Assembly: GCA_001898625.1 (NCBI GenBank)
Contig: MKUP01000008.1
Location: 62,001 to 126,000, forward strand
DNA length: 64,000 nt
Direction of reading: 5' to 3'
Source: Burkholderiales bacterium 67-32
GTDB lineage: Bacteria; Pseudomonadota; Gammaproteobacteria; Burkholderiales; Burkholderiaceae_B
Position numbers and translations under genes: made by a program. Below the pieces are notes generated by a model. That model ran no database searches. It saw only the letters and a list, made by a program, of their open reading frames with translations, and was not told the origin of the DNA. Within the stretch, counting starts at the first letter, position 1. Every line of letters starts with the position of its first letter. Below are positions 37,203 to 45,344 of this stretch, piece after piece.

Positions 37203-37681
37203 ACGATGTCCGGATGGGCTTGCACGCCATCGCGTATGACGAACTGGTCGTGGGCGAGCGCTACGAAGGAAACGCCCGCACGTTGACGCAGACCGATCTT
37301 TCCCTGGCCTGCATGTTGAGCGGAGACTGGCATCCCATTCACGCCGATGTCGAGTTCTGCCGGGCGGCAGGCATGCCGGGTCCGATGTTCCAAGGCCCCT
37401 ACGGCATCCTGCTGGCCATGGGCATGGCGACGCAGCTGCCCGCGTTCGCGGATCCGGTGGTCGGCGCGATCGGCCTGGCCGAGTGGCGGTACCGGCGGCC
37501 GTTACGGGTGGGGCACACGGTGCGCGTCCGGGCGACGATCAGCGGCAAGCGGGTGACTTCCGATGGCCTGCGGGCGGTGGTGGACAGGCGGTTCGAACTG
37601 CTCGGCCCGGACGGGGAGTTGTTTCAGGAAGGGCATGGAGGAACCATGCTGCGGCTCTCATCCAGGGGGGAACAATCATGA
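37199..37681 (+). CDS. MaoC-like (R)-hydratase / dehydratase
   Basis: A 160-residue hot-dog-fold protein. The hydratase-2 motif is present as LSGDWHPIHAD with D43 and H48 at the catalytic positions. The usual Asn of the DxNPxH motif is His45, a notable substitution. GMPGPMFQGPYGI continues the hot-dog helix. It would hydrate an enoyl-CoA or the reverse. Itaconyl-CoA and mesaconyl-CoA hydratases belong to the same family. It overlaps both neighbours by 4 nt, implying stoichiometric coupled translation with the cycloisomerase and ligase. Confidence 0.88.
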   Translation: MNDVRMGLHAIAYDELVVGERYEGNARTLTQTDLSLACMLSGDWHPIHADVEFCRAAGMPGPMFQGPYGILLAMGMATQLPAFADPVVGAIGLAEWRYRRPLRVGHTVRVRATISGKRVTSDGLRAVVDRRFELLGPDGELFQEGHGGTMLRLSSRGEQS

Positions 37682-39231
37682 TTCTCGGCGACATCGTCGA
37701 CCACAACGCCCGCTGTCTGCGCGACCATCCGGCCTTTCTTTTCGAAGGCCGAGCCATCACGCACGGGGAGTTCGGGCAAAGGGTGAGGCGGCTCGGCAAC
37801 GCATTGCTTGCCCAGGGCCTGGCGCGTGGCGACCGCATTGCGATCCTGGCCCAGAACTGTCCTGAGTACATGGAAATGTACTGTGTGGCGGGGATGTGCG
37901 GATTTATCGCGGTCGGGATGAACTACCGGCTGTCGGCGGCGGATCAGGCGGTCATCCTGCGTGATTGCGCTCCCGCCCTGCTGGTCTATGACCCGGAGTA
38001 CGAGGACCGGGTGCGGGAGCTGTGCACCGCCTTGCCTGCGCAGGCCCGGATCATGAAACTGGGCGGCGACGCGGGCGATTCGGGCTACGAGGCGGCCATC
38101 GCCCGCGCGGACGCCGCGCCGCCGCCGCTGCGCGCCCGGGACGACGACACGGCTTTCCTGATCTATACCAGCGGCACCACCGGTGCCGCCAAGGGGGTCA
38201 TGCTGGGCAACGCCGGGCAAGTGGAGCAGGCCCGCATGCTGGCGCTGTCGCATGGCGCGCAGCCCACGGACCGCATGCTCATCGTCATGCCCGCCTATCA
38301 CATAGGGGGCACCACCGAGTTGCTCAGCTACCTGATCTGCGGTGCGACGATCGTGCTGCACCGCCGGTTCGACGCACGCGAGATCCTGGACAGCATGGCG
38401 CGCCATCGAGTGACGGTCGCCCACTTCGCGCCGATCATGATCCAGGCCCTGCTGGACGAGCAGGAAAGGCAGGCCGTGGATCTGTCCAGCCTGAACACGG
38501 TCTGCTATGCCTCCGCGCCGATGTCGGTGGCGCTGTCCCGGCGGGCGCATCGCGCGCTTGGCCGGATCTTCATGCAGGTCTATGGGATGACCGAACACGG
38601 GCCCGGCAGCGCGCTCCTGAAACACCAGCACGAGCCGGAGGGAAACTCGGCGCAGGCCGCCCGCATGGCGTCGGCCGGCCAGCCGATACCCGGTGTGGAA
38701 ATCAGGATCGTCGACGAGCAGGGCCGGGAGCAGGAACAGGGAGATATCGGCGAAATCGCCATGCGCTCGGCCGCCATCATGCAAGGCTATTGGGGCAAGC
38801 CGGCGGAGACCGCGGCGGCGCTCGACGGCGGGTGGATGAAAACGGGCGATCTCGGCTACTTCGACGAGGACCACTACCTGTTCATCGTCGATCGCAAGAA
38901 GGACATGATCATTTCCGGCGGCGAGAACATCTATTCGCGGGAAGTGGAGGAGGCCTTGCTGCTTCATCCCGCGGTCCTGGAGGCGGCGGTGATCGGCGTG
39001 CCCGACGAGAAGTGGGGGGAGTCGGTGAAGGCTTTCGTCGCCCTGAAGGCGGGCGGGCAGGCCGACGAGCGGACCCTGATCGAACATTGCCGCCAGCGGC
39101 TCGCCAGCTACAAGAAGCCGCGCAGCATCGAATTCATGGCTGCGCTGCCGCGCCTGCCGAGCACGAACAAGATCGACAAGAAGGCATTGCGCGCGCCGTA
39201 CTGGGCAAACAAGGCCAGGCAGGTCGCCTGA
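37678..39231 (+). CDS. Acyl-CoA synthetase (AMP-forming, ANL superfamily)
   Basis: A 517-residue ligase that makes an acyl-AMP, then acyl-CoA. The P-loop motif is IYTSGTTGAAKGVM, the A-loop is QVYGMTEHGPGS, the hinge motif MKTGDLGYFDEDHYLFIVDR and the C-terminal catalytic lysine lies in STNKIDKKALR. It resembles the AliA/CaiC/benzoate- and fatty-acyl ligase group, so substrate size cannot be fixed. It gives the operon a second activation route beside the CoA-transferase. It begins in the MaoC stop (ATGA). Confidence 0.93.
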   Translation: MILGDIVDHNARCLRDHPAFLFEGRAITHGEFGQRVRRLGNALLAQGLARGDRIAILAQNCPEYMEMYCVAGMCGFIAVGMNYRLSAADQAVILRDCAPALLVYDPEYEDRVRELCTALPAQARIMKLGGDAGDSGYEAAIARADAAPPPLRARDDDTAFLIYTSGTTGAAKGVMLGNAGQVEQARMLALSHGAQPTDRMLIVMPAYHIGGTTELLSYLICGATIVLHRRFDAREILDSMARHRVTVAHFAPIMIQALLDEQERQAVDLSSLNTVCYASAPMSVALSRRAHRALGRIFMQVYGMTEHGPGSALLKHQHEPEGNSAQAARMASAGQPIPGVEIRIVDEQGREQEQGDIGEIAMRSAAIMQGYWGKPAETAAALDGGWMKTGDLGYFDEDHYLFIVDRKKDMIISGGENIYSREVEEALLLHPAVLEAAVIGVPDEKWGESVKAFVALKAGGQADERTLIEHCRQRLASYKKPRSIEFMAALPRLPSTNKIDKKALRAPYWANKARQVA

Positions 39232-39254
39232 GCGGACAGACCAAGGAGACGAAC

Positions 39255-40232
39255 ATGAACGTACGCAGGATTCTCGCGCGCGTTGCCGCGCTGGTAGGAT
39301 GCGCGGCGGCCGGAGCGGCGCATGGCGAGGCGTTTCCCGCCAGGATGGTGCGCATCGTCGTGCCTTTCACCGCCGGCGGCCTGGCGGATGTGGTGGCGCG
39401 GGGAGTCGCCCAGGAACTGACGACCCGCTGGTCGCAGCCGGTCATCGTCGAGAACAAGCCCGGCGCCAACACCATCATCGCCGCCGAACACGTGGCCCGG
39501 GCGGCACCGGATGGCTACACGCTGCTGATGGCCAACGATCCGACGCTCTCCTCCAACCAGTATCTGTATCGCAAGCTTTCCTACGATCCGGTCAAGGATT
39601 TCGTGCCGGTGGTCAATCTCGTGCAGACGCGGGAGATCTTGCTGGCGAGCAGGAAGTCCGGACTGGCCAGCGTGGAGGCGCTCGTGGCGCGCGCCAAGGC
39701 GCGTCCGGGAGAGGTGACCTATGGCTCGTATGGCGTGGGAAGCAAGGCGCAACTCGATGCCGAGACCTTCTCTTCGCTGGCGGGCATCCGGCTGAATCAC
39801 GTTCCCTACAAGGGCGTTGCCGACGTCATGGCCGCCCTCGTTGGCGGCCAGATCGACGTGGCGTGGGTAGGTGTGCCGCCAGCCATTCCCATGGTCGAGG
39901 GGGACAAGGTCAGGCTGCTGGCGGTCGCGGCGCCGAGGCGGATCACCGCTTTTCCCGCCGCGCCGACATTCGCGGAGCTGGGGTTTCCGAAGATGGTTTC
40001 GCAAGCCTGGTTCGGACTGGTCGCGCCCAGGGACACGCCGGACGGCATCGTAGGCAGGATTGCCGCCGACGTGTCGGCCGTCGTCTCGCAGCCGGCCTTC
40101 CTGGACAAGTACGTGACGGGCGTCGGGCTCGAGCCGTTGAATCAAGGACCCGAGGAGTTCGGGCGTTTCCTGGCCCGCGACAGGGCCGAGTACGAGACGA
40201 GCATCCGCAATGCCAAGGTGAAACTGGACTAG
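39255..40232 (+). CDS. Bug/TctC-family periplasmic solute receptor
   Basis: A 325-residue receptor with signal peptide (RVAALVGCAAAGAAHG). The ligand loop is VPFTAGGLADVVAR, followed by QPVIVENKPGANTIIAA and VPYKGVADVMAALVGGQID. The ribosome site is AAGGAGACGAAC. It is the third receptor of the operon. It is the closest by eye to the receptor at 31074 (shared IIxxExVARA and SYDSVKDF/SYDPVKDF segments), hinting at duplication within the cluster. Confidence 0.92.
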   Translation: MNVRRILARVAALVGCAAAGAAHGEAFPARMVRIVVPFTAGGLADVVARGVAQELTTRWSQPVIVENKPGANTIIAAEHVARAAPDGYTLLMANDPTLSSNQYLYRKLSYDPVKDFVPVVNLVQTREILLASRKSGLASVEALVARAKARPGEVTYGSYGVGSKAQLDAETFSSLAGIRLNHVPYKGVADVMAALVGGQIDVAWVGVPPAIPMVEGDKVRLLAVAAPRRITAFPAAPTFAELGFPKMVSQAWFGLVAPRDTPDGIVGRIAADVSAVVSQPAFLDKYVTGVGLEPLNQGPEEFGRFLARDRAEYETSIRNAKVKLD

Positions 40233-40245
40233 CTGGAGAAGACCG

Positions 40246-41418
40246 ATGGATTTCGAGCTGGAACCGGAACTGCGCATGCTGCGCGACGCCGTGCGCCGTT
40301 TCGTGGAAAGGGAATTGTTGCCGCTGGAGGGCCGCTACGCCAACGAGCATGACATCCCCGACGACGTCCGGCAGCGGCTGCAGGACAAGGCCAAGGACCT
40401 GGGCTTCTGGACCTTCGACCTGCCGGAGGAGGTGGGAGGGGGCGGGATCGGCGTGGTCGGCATGTGTGTCGTGTTCGAGGAACTGGCCCGGTGCAACGTG
40501 CCCTCGTTCCGGGCCCCCACCGTGCTGACGCCTTACCTGGGGCCGGTGTTGTTCCATGGCAGCCGGGAACAGAAGGAGGCGTACCTGCTGCCCGTGGCCC
40601 GAGGAGAAAAGCGAACCTGTTTCGCGCTGACCGAACCGGGAGCAGGGTCGGATCCCTCCGGCATGCGGACGACCGCGGCTGCCGACGGAGATCACTTCGT
40701 GATCAACGGAGCCAAGATCTTCATTACCGGCGCCGACAAGGCGGATTTCGCGCAGGTGTTCGCGCGGACCATCAAGGACGGGAAGGAACTGGGCATCAGT
40801 TGTTTCCTGGTCGACCGGGACACGCCGGGGATGCGGCTGGGCCAGAGCTTCGAGCTGATGTCGCCGGACCGGCCATGGGAACTGCTGTTCGACAACGTGA
40901 GGGTGCCGGCGGACCGGATGGTGGGTGCGGCGGGCCAGGGTTGGGACCTGGCGCGCGAGTTCCTCGACATGGGCCGTCTCATCCACGGCCCGAAAGCGCT
41001 GGGTCGCGCCCAGCGGGCCCTGGACATGGCGATCGCCTATGCCAACGAGCGCAGCACGTTCGGGCAGCCGCTGGCAAAGCGCCAGGCCATCCAGTGGATG
41101 ATCGCCGATTCCATGGTGGAACTCCATGCGGCCAGGTCCATGGTGCTGCACGCCGCGTGGAGGGCCGACCGCGGACTGGACTATCATCTCGAGGCGTCGG
41201 CGGTGAAGCTCTACGCGGACGAAATGTTGATACGCGTCGTCGACCGGGCCATCCAGATCCACGGCGGCTTGGGGTTGTCCCGCGAATTGCCGCTGGAGCT
41301 CATGTATCGAGATGCGCGCAGCCGCACCATTACCGAGGGTTCTTCCGAAATGCAGCGGATGATCATTGCATCGGGAGCGCTGTCCGGCCGGTACGGAACG
41401 AATCGCTTCGAGACCTGA
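40246..41418 (+). CDS. Acyl-CoA dehydrogenase
   Basis: A 390-residue FAD-dependent acyl-CoA dehydrogenase. The FAD/substrate motif FALTEPGAGSDPSG, the arginine motif RSTFGQPLAKRQ and the catalytic Glu in ITEGSSEMQRM are all intact, unlike the operon's first dehydrogenase. The C-terminal helix GGLGLSRELPLELMYRDA is typical. It would introduce the alpha,beta double bond. ETF genes are not in the window. It lies 13 nt after Bug and is the last enzyme gene before the LysR gene. Confidence 0.93.
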   Translation: MDFELEPELRMLRDAVRRFVERELLPLEGRYANEHDIPDDVRQRLQDKAKDLGFWTFDLPEEVGGGGIGVVGMCVVFEELARCNVPSFRAPTVLTPYLGPVLFHGSREQKEAYLLPVARGEKRTCFALTEPGAGSDPSGMRTTAAADGDHFVINGAKIFITGADKADFAQVFARTIKDGKELGISCFLVDRDTPGMRLGQSFELMSPDRPWELLFDNVRVPADRMVGAAGQGWDLAREFLDMGRLIHGPKALGRAQRALDMAIAYANERSTFGQPLAKRQAIQWMIADSMVELHAARSMVLHAAWRADRGLDYHLEASAVKLYADEMLIRVVDRAIQIHGGLGLSRELPLELMYRDARSRTITEGSSEMQRMIIASGALSGRYGTNRFET

Positions 41419-41467
41419 ATCGGCTGTGTTGCCGCCAGTGGCTGATCGCATTCCACGGAGGGCGGCA

Positions 41468-42418
41468 ATGAACATCGAGAGCATCGACCTGAATCTGTTG
41501 GTGGCTTTCGACGCGATGATGCAGGAGCGCAACGTTACCCGGGCCGGCCTGCGGGTAGGCCTGTCCCAGCCGTCGATGAGCCATGCCTTGACGCGCTTGC
41601 GGCACTTGTGCGCCGATCCGTTGTTCGTCCGCGTCAAGACCGGAATGGAGCCCACGCCGTTCGCGCAGCGCATCGCTCCCAGCGTGCGCGCGGGGTTGGC
41701 CATCATGCGCGCGGGACTGGAGGAGGCCGTGGCGTTCGACCCGGCGCGGTCCGAGCGGATTTTCCAGATCCTGTTGAGCGACATCGGCGAAGTGGTCTAC
41801 CTGCCACGCTTGATGCAGCATCTGAAGAAGGTGGCACCGAGTGTCGGGCTGCGCATACTGCAACTGCCGCGCGAGAGCTACCGTGAAGCGCTGGAGTCCG
41901 GGGATGCCGACCTCGCGGTGGGGTTCCTGCCCGGATTGAATGCGGGTTTTTACCAGCAACGCCTATTCAGCGATCGCCATGTCTGCCTGTTGAGGTCGGA
42001 CCACCCGCGCATCGGGGCATCGCTCAGCCTCCAGAGCTTCAGCGATGAATCGCACATCATGATCGAACCGGCGGGGACGCGGTATAGCCGCGCCTCCCTG
42101 CATTCCTCGACCACGACGCTGATCGAACAATACCTGGAGAAGAACGGGCTGCGCCGCCACATCGCCCTGCGCGTGCCGCATTTCACCATCGTGCCCGAGA
42201 TCCTGGCCGCCACCGAATTGCTGGTGGTCATCCCCGGTACCGTGGCGCGTCTCATGATGCCCTGGCGTCACGTCAAGATGCTGCCGCTGCCTTTCGAGGT
42301 GCCGGAGTTCGAGGTCAAGCAGTTCTGGCATGAACGCAGCCACCAGGATGCCGGCACCCGCTGGGTGCGCGGCGTTTTCGCGGACCTGTTCCTGGAGCAC
42401 GGCCCGCACCTGCCGTGA
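41468..42418 (+). CDS. LysR-type transcriptional regulator (NodD/NahR-like subgroup)
   Basis: A 316-residue regulator whose N terminus (NIESIDLNLLVAFDAMMQ) is typical of the NodD/NahR/LinR group of aromatic- or xenobiotic-responsive regulators. The HTH reads RNVTRAGLRVGLSQPSMSHA. The GGAGGG ribosome site sits 49 nt after the dehydrogenase stop, so it is probably co-transcribed with the operon. It lies between the enzyme block and the DUF1185-ABC transporter block and may regulate both through the dyads at 30174 and 42444. Confidence 0.92.
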   Translation: MNIESIDLNLLVAFDAMMQERNVTRAGLRVGLSQPSMSHALTRLRHLCADPLFVRVKTGMEPTPFAQRIAPSVRAGLAIMRAGLEEAVAFDPARSERIFQILLSDIGEVVYLPRLMQHLKKVAPSVGLRILQLPRESYREALESGDADLAVGFLPGLNAGFYQQRLFSDRHVCLLRSDHPRIGASLSLQSFSDESHIMIEPAGTRYSRASLHSSTTTLIEQYLEKNGLRRHIALRVPHFTIVPEILAATELLVVIPGTVARLMMPWRHVKMLPLPFEVPEFEVKQFWHERSHQDAGTRWVRGVFADLFLEHGPHLP

Positions 42419-42443
42419 TGGCCCGTTCGCATACGCGGAAAAG

Positions 42444-42459
42444 TGCAAGCTTCCTTGCA
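42444..42459. promoter_or_regulatory. 16-bp inverted repeat upstream of the DUF1185-ABC transporter block
   Basis: TGCAAG-CTTC-CTTGCA (42444-42459) has perfect 6-bp arms. It lies 87 nt before the DUF1185 ATG, in the only sizeable gap between the two halves of the cluster. It is a plausible operator and would mark a second promoter. The adjacent LysR is a candidate binder. Confidence 0.45.
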
Positions 42460-42546
42460 TCTATGCAGCGTGACGCCCCGCCGCTCCGGGCATAAGGTTC
42501 TGTCCAGCCTTCCCGGCCATGACCAGAACCTGAATTGGAGAGACAC

Positions 42547-43155
42547 ATGGGGCACCCCTCCGCTTTGCCGACCATCCGGCAACTGCACGTATTCGAACGA
42601 GAAATCCTGAGCGAGGCCGGGCAGGGCGCCAGCCGGCCTTCCCGCCACGTGGTGGCGGCGGCGGTTTTCAAGAACCCCTATGCCGGCCGAGGCGCGGCCT
42701 CGAAGGAAGACCTGGACCACCTGGTGGACATCTCGACCGAGATCGGCGCGCTGCTGACCGAGCGCGTACTGGCGCGCTTTGCCGGACAGGAGCGTCCGCG
42801 CGCCTATGGCAAGGCCATCATCGTCGGCATGAACGGCGAGTCCGAGCATGGCGCCGCCATGATCCACCCGCGGCTCGGGCTGTCGATGCGCAAGGGGCTG
42901 GGCGCGGGTCCGGCGCTGATACCCGGCAACGCCAAGGTCGCGTCCGCCGGGGCATCGATCGATGTGGTGTTCGGCGGCGCCGAGGATGCCTGGGACTATG
43001 ACGCCATGGACGGGATCGTGGTATCTGTTCCAGGCGCGCCCCTGCCCGACGAGCTGGCGCTTTTCGTCGGCTTCGGCACGGTCCGGATCAATGCCCGGGT
43101 CAGGGGAGCCAGCGCCGAACAGGTCGCCAAGCTCGTGGCCGACATCAGGAAGTAA
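42547..43155 (+). CDS. DUF1185 / 'amino acid synthesis family' protein
   Basis: A 202-residue cytoplasmic protein of the DUF1185 family. Segments RHVVAAAVFKNPYAGRG, YGKAIIVGMNGESEHGAAM and VFGGAEDAWDYDAMDG are distinctive. Function is not established, although the fold is known from a Bordetella homologue. The ATG at 42547 is chosen because GGAGA lies just upstream; the TTG at 42535 precedes that site. It stands at the head of a branched-chain-type ABC transporter operon, so a role in metabolising the imported compound is likely. Confidence 0.85.
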   Translation: MGHPSALPTIRQLHVFEREILSEAGQGASRPSRHVVAAAVFKNPYAGRGAASKEDLDHLVDISTEIGALLTERVLARFAGQERPRAYGKAIIVGMNGESEHGAAMIHPRLGLSMRKGLGAGPALIPGNAKVASAGASIDVVFGGAEDAWDYDAMDGIVVSVPGAPLPDELALFVGFGTVRINARVRGASAEQVAKLVADIRK

Positions 43156-43221
43156 AGGAGCGTATCCCACCGGTGCAGCCCGCGCAGACGGGCCAGGCAC
43201 CGGACCACCAAAGGAGACAAC

Positions 43222-44388
43222 ATGAATCGCGAGGAATCCGGCTTTACCGCCAGGCTGGCGCGTTGCGCCCTGGCCGCGCTGTTTGTCCTGGGCACGGGGC
43301 ACGCCCTGGCCAAGGACACCGTCAAGATCGCTTTCATCGGGCCGCTGACCGGCGGCGTGTCGTCCACCGGCCTGGGCGGCAGGAACTCCGCCCAGCTCGC
43401 GGTGGACCAGCACAACGCCGACCCGTCCAGGAAATACCGGGTGGAACTGGTCAAGCTGGACGATGAATGCAAGCCGAACGTGGGCGTGCAGGTGGTTACC
43501 CGGGCGGCCACCGATCGTTCCATCATCGGCGCCGTCGCCCACTATTGCTCGGCGGTCGCCATCGTGACGGTGGACACTTTCCATCGCTTCGGCCTGCCCA
43601 TGGTGGTGTGGGGCGCCGTCCTGCCCGAGATCACCTACGGCAACAACCACAAGGAAATCCACCGCGTCAACGGGACGATGATCAACGAGGGCAAGCTCGC
43701 GGCCGAGTACGTGCACAAGTCCGGCTTCAAGCGAGTGGCGGTCATCTACGACACGACCGACTACGGCAAGGGCCAGAGCGTGCACTTCACGGAGTTCCTG
43801 AAGCAGTACCCCGACGTGACGGTGACCGGGTCCTATGGCGTGGACGTGACCCAGCAGGATTTCTCGGCGGAACTCACGGCGGCCGGCAGCGGCAAACCGG
43901 ACGTCATCTGGTTCGGCGGGCTGACGCCGCAGGGCGTGGCGATCCGGGCGCAGATGCAGCGCATCGGCATCTCGACGCCCTTCATCGGCGTGTCGGGCAT
44001 CCTGAACGAAGGGTTCATCGCCGGCGTGGGGCCCAAGGTCGCCGAAGGCGTCGTGTCCTTCCACAACGGGGCGCCGATCGACAAGTACGCCAAGGGCAAG
44101 GAGTTCCTGGCGGCCTATCGCGCCGCGGGGTTCAAGGAGGAGCCGGATGCCTACGGCCCCTTCGCCTACAGCGCGGCCCAGCTGCTGATGGACGCGATCG
44201 AGAAGGTGGGGCCGAACCGCGCGAAGGTCCGCGACACGCTGAACGCCACCCGCAACTACGACAGCCTGGTCGGCGTCATCAACTTCGACGACCACCGCCA
44301 GAACATCACCAACGCCCACCAGTACGTGGTGCAGGACGGGAAGTGGGTGTACTGGCCCGACAGCAAGTACGCCAAGGAGGCGAAGTAG
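43222..44388 (+). CDS. Branched-chain-type ABC transporter substrate-binding protein (LivK-like)
   Basis: A 388-residue periplasmic receptor of the HAAT (amino-acid/aromatic-acid) type. The signal peptide is CALAALFVLGTGHALA. The mature N terminus VKIAFIGPLTGGVSSTG is typical, with GAVAHYCSAVAIVTVD and VAVIYDTTDYGKGQSV in the binding clefts. Relatives bind branched amino acids, urea, benzoates or other carboxylates, so the name does not fix the ligand. The ribosome site is AAAGGAGACAAC. It is the first of five transporter genes. Confidence 0.92.
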   Translation: MNREESGFTARLARCALAALFVLGTGHALAKDTVKIAFIGPLTGGVSSTGLGGRNSAQLAVDQHNADPSRKYRVELVKLDDECKPNVGVQVVTRAATDRSIIGAVAHYCSAVAIVTVDTFHRFGLPMVVWGAVLPEITYGNNHKEIHRVNGTMINEGKLAAEYVHKSGFKRVAVIYDTTDYGKGQSVHFTEFLKQYPDVTVTGSYGVDVTQQDFSAELTAAGSGKPDVIWFGGLTPQGVAIRAQMQRIGISTPFIGVSGILNEGFIAGVGPKVAEGVVSFHNGAPIDKYAKGKEFLAAYRAAGFKEEPDAYGPFAYSAAQLLMDAIEKVGPNRAKVRDTLNATRNYDSLVGVINFDDHRQNITNAHQYVVQDGKWVYWPDSKYAKEAK

Positions 44389-44426
44389 CGCGTCCCTCGA
44401 TCAACCGGAACAGGCAGGCGCAAGAC

Positions 44427-45344
44427 ATGGAAATTTCGTTCGCTTTCCAGCATCTCGTCAATTTCCTGATGCTGGGCTTGATCTACTCGATCGTTGCCGT
44501 GGGGTTCTCGCTTTACTTCGGGGTGGTCGACGTCGTCCAGTTCGCCCACGGAGACGTGGTGGCATTGGGCGGGTACGCCGGCCTGGCCGGCATCCTGCTG
44601 GCTGTTGCCGCGGGGGCCACGGGCGTGGGGCCGGTCCTGGGCATGATCGTGCTGGCAGTGCTGGCCACCGGCGCTGTCGGCGCGCTGATCGGGCGCTACC
44701 TGGTCATGCCGCTGCGGCAGGCATCGCCGATCAACGTCCTGCTGATCACGCTGATGACCGGCACCGCGATCCGCGAGGCGCTGCGGCTGTTCGTGCCCGG
44801 CGGCTCCAATCCCAGCCCGTTCCCCATGGTGCTGCCCGACCAACTGATGACGTTCGGCGGCGTCAGCATGCGGGTCAGCAGCCTGGTCATCATGGCTGCG
44901 GGCGTGCTGGCCATCTTCGGCACGCACTTCCTGCTGAGCCGCACGAGGCTGGGGCTGGCCGTGCGCGGCGTCGCGCAGGACGAAGAGACCGCGCGCTTCA
45001 TGGGCATCAACTTCAAACAGGTGGTGATCCTGACCTTCGTGCTGGGATCGTGCCTGGGCGCGCTGGCCGGCGTCATGTCCGGGCTCTACTACCGCCAGGT
45101 CATGTTCAACATGGGACTGATGCTGGGCGTGATCGGTTTTTGCGCCGCGGTGGTCGGCGGACTGGGCAGCCTGATGGGCGCCGTGGTCGGCGGCTTCCTG
45201 TTTTCCGGCCTGCAGATCCTGGCGACCGTCGCGCTGCCCATTCCCAGCGCCTACAAGGACGTCTTCGCCTTCGCCATGATGATCTGCATCATCGCCGTCC
45301 GCCCGACGGGCTTGCTGCGCGAGCGTTTCGAGGAGCGCGTATGA
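44427..45344 (+). CDS. Branched-chain-type ABC transporter permease (LivH-like)
   Basis: A 305-residue inner-membrane permease with about eight hydrophobic helices. LivH signatures are present: LIYSIVAVGFSLYFGVVDVV, QFAHGDVVALGGYAG and TRLGLAVRGVAQDEETARFM (the coupling loop to the ATPase), then VGGLGSLMGAVVGG. It pairs with the LivM-like gene, which starts in its stop codon (ATGA). Confidence 0.92.
   Translation: MEISFAFQHLVNFLMLGLIYSIVAVGFSLYFGVVDVVQFAHGDVVALGGYAGLAGILLAVAAGATGVGPVLGMIVLAVLATGAVGALIGRYLVMPLRQASPINVLLITLMTGTAIREALRLFVPGGSNPSPFPMVLPDQLMTFGGVSMRVSSLVIMAAGVLAIFGTHFLLSRTRLGLAVRGVAQDEETARFMGINFKQVVILTFVLGSCLGALAGVMSGLYYRQVMFNMGLMLGVIGFCAAVVGGLGSLMGAVVGGFLFSGLQILATVALPIPSAYKDVFAFAMMICIIAVRPTGLLRERFEERV

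Noticed and set aside
30272-39231. Identity with the known itaconate degradation operon (CoA-transferase, MaoC hydratase, CitE-type lyase)
   Set aside because: The lyase here is of citrate-synthase fold, not CitE/TIM-barrel. The extra cycloisomerase, DLH, ligase and two dehydrogenases do not belong to that pathway, so only the logic is shared.
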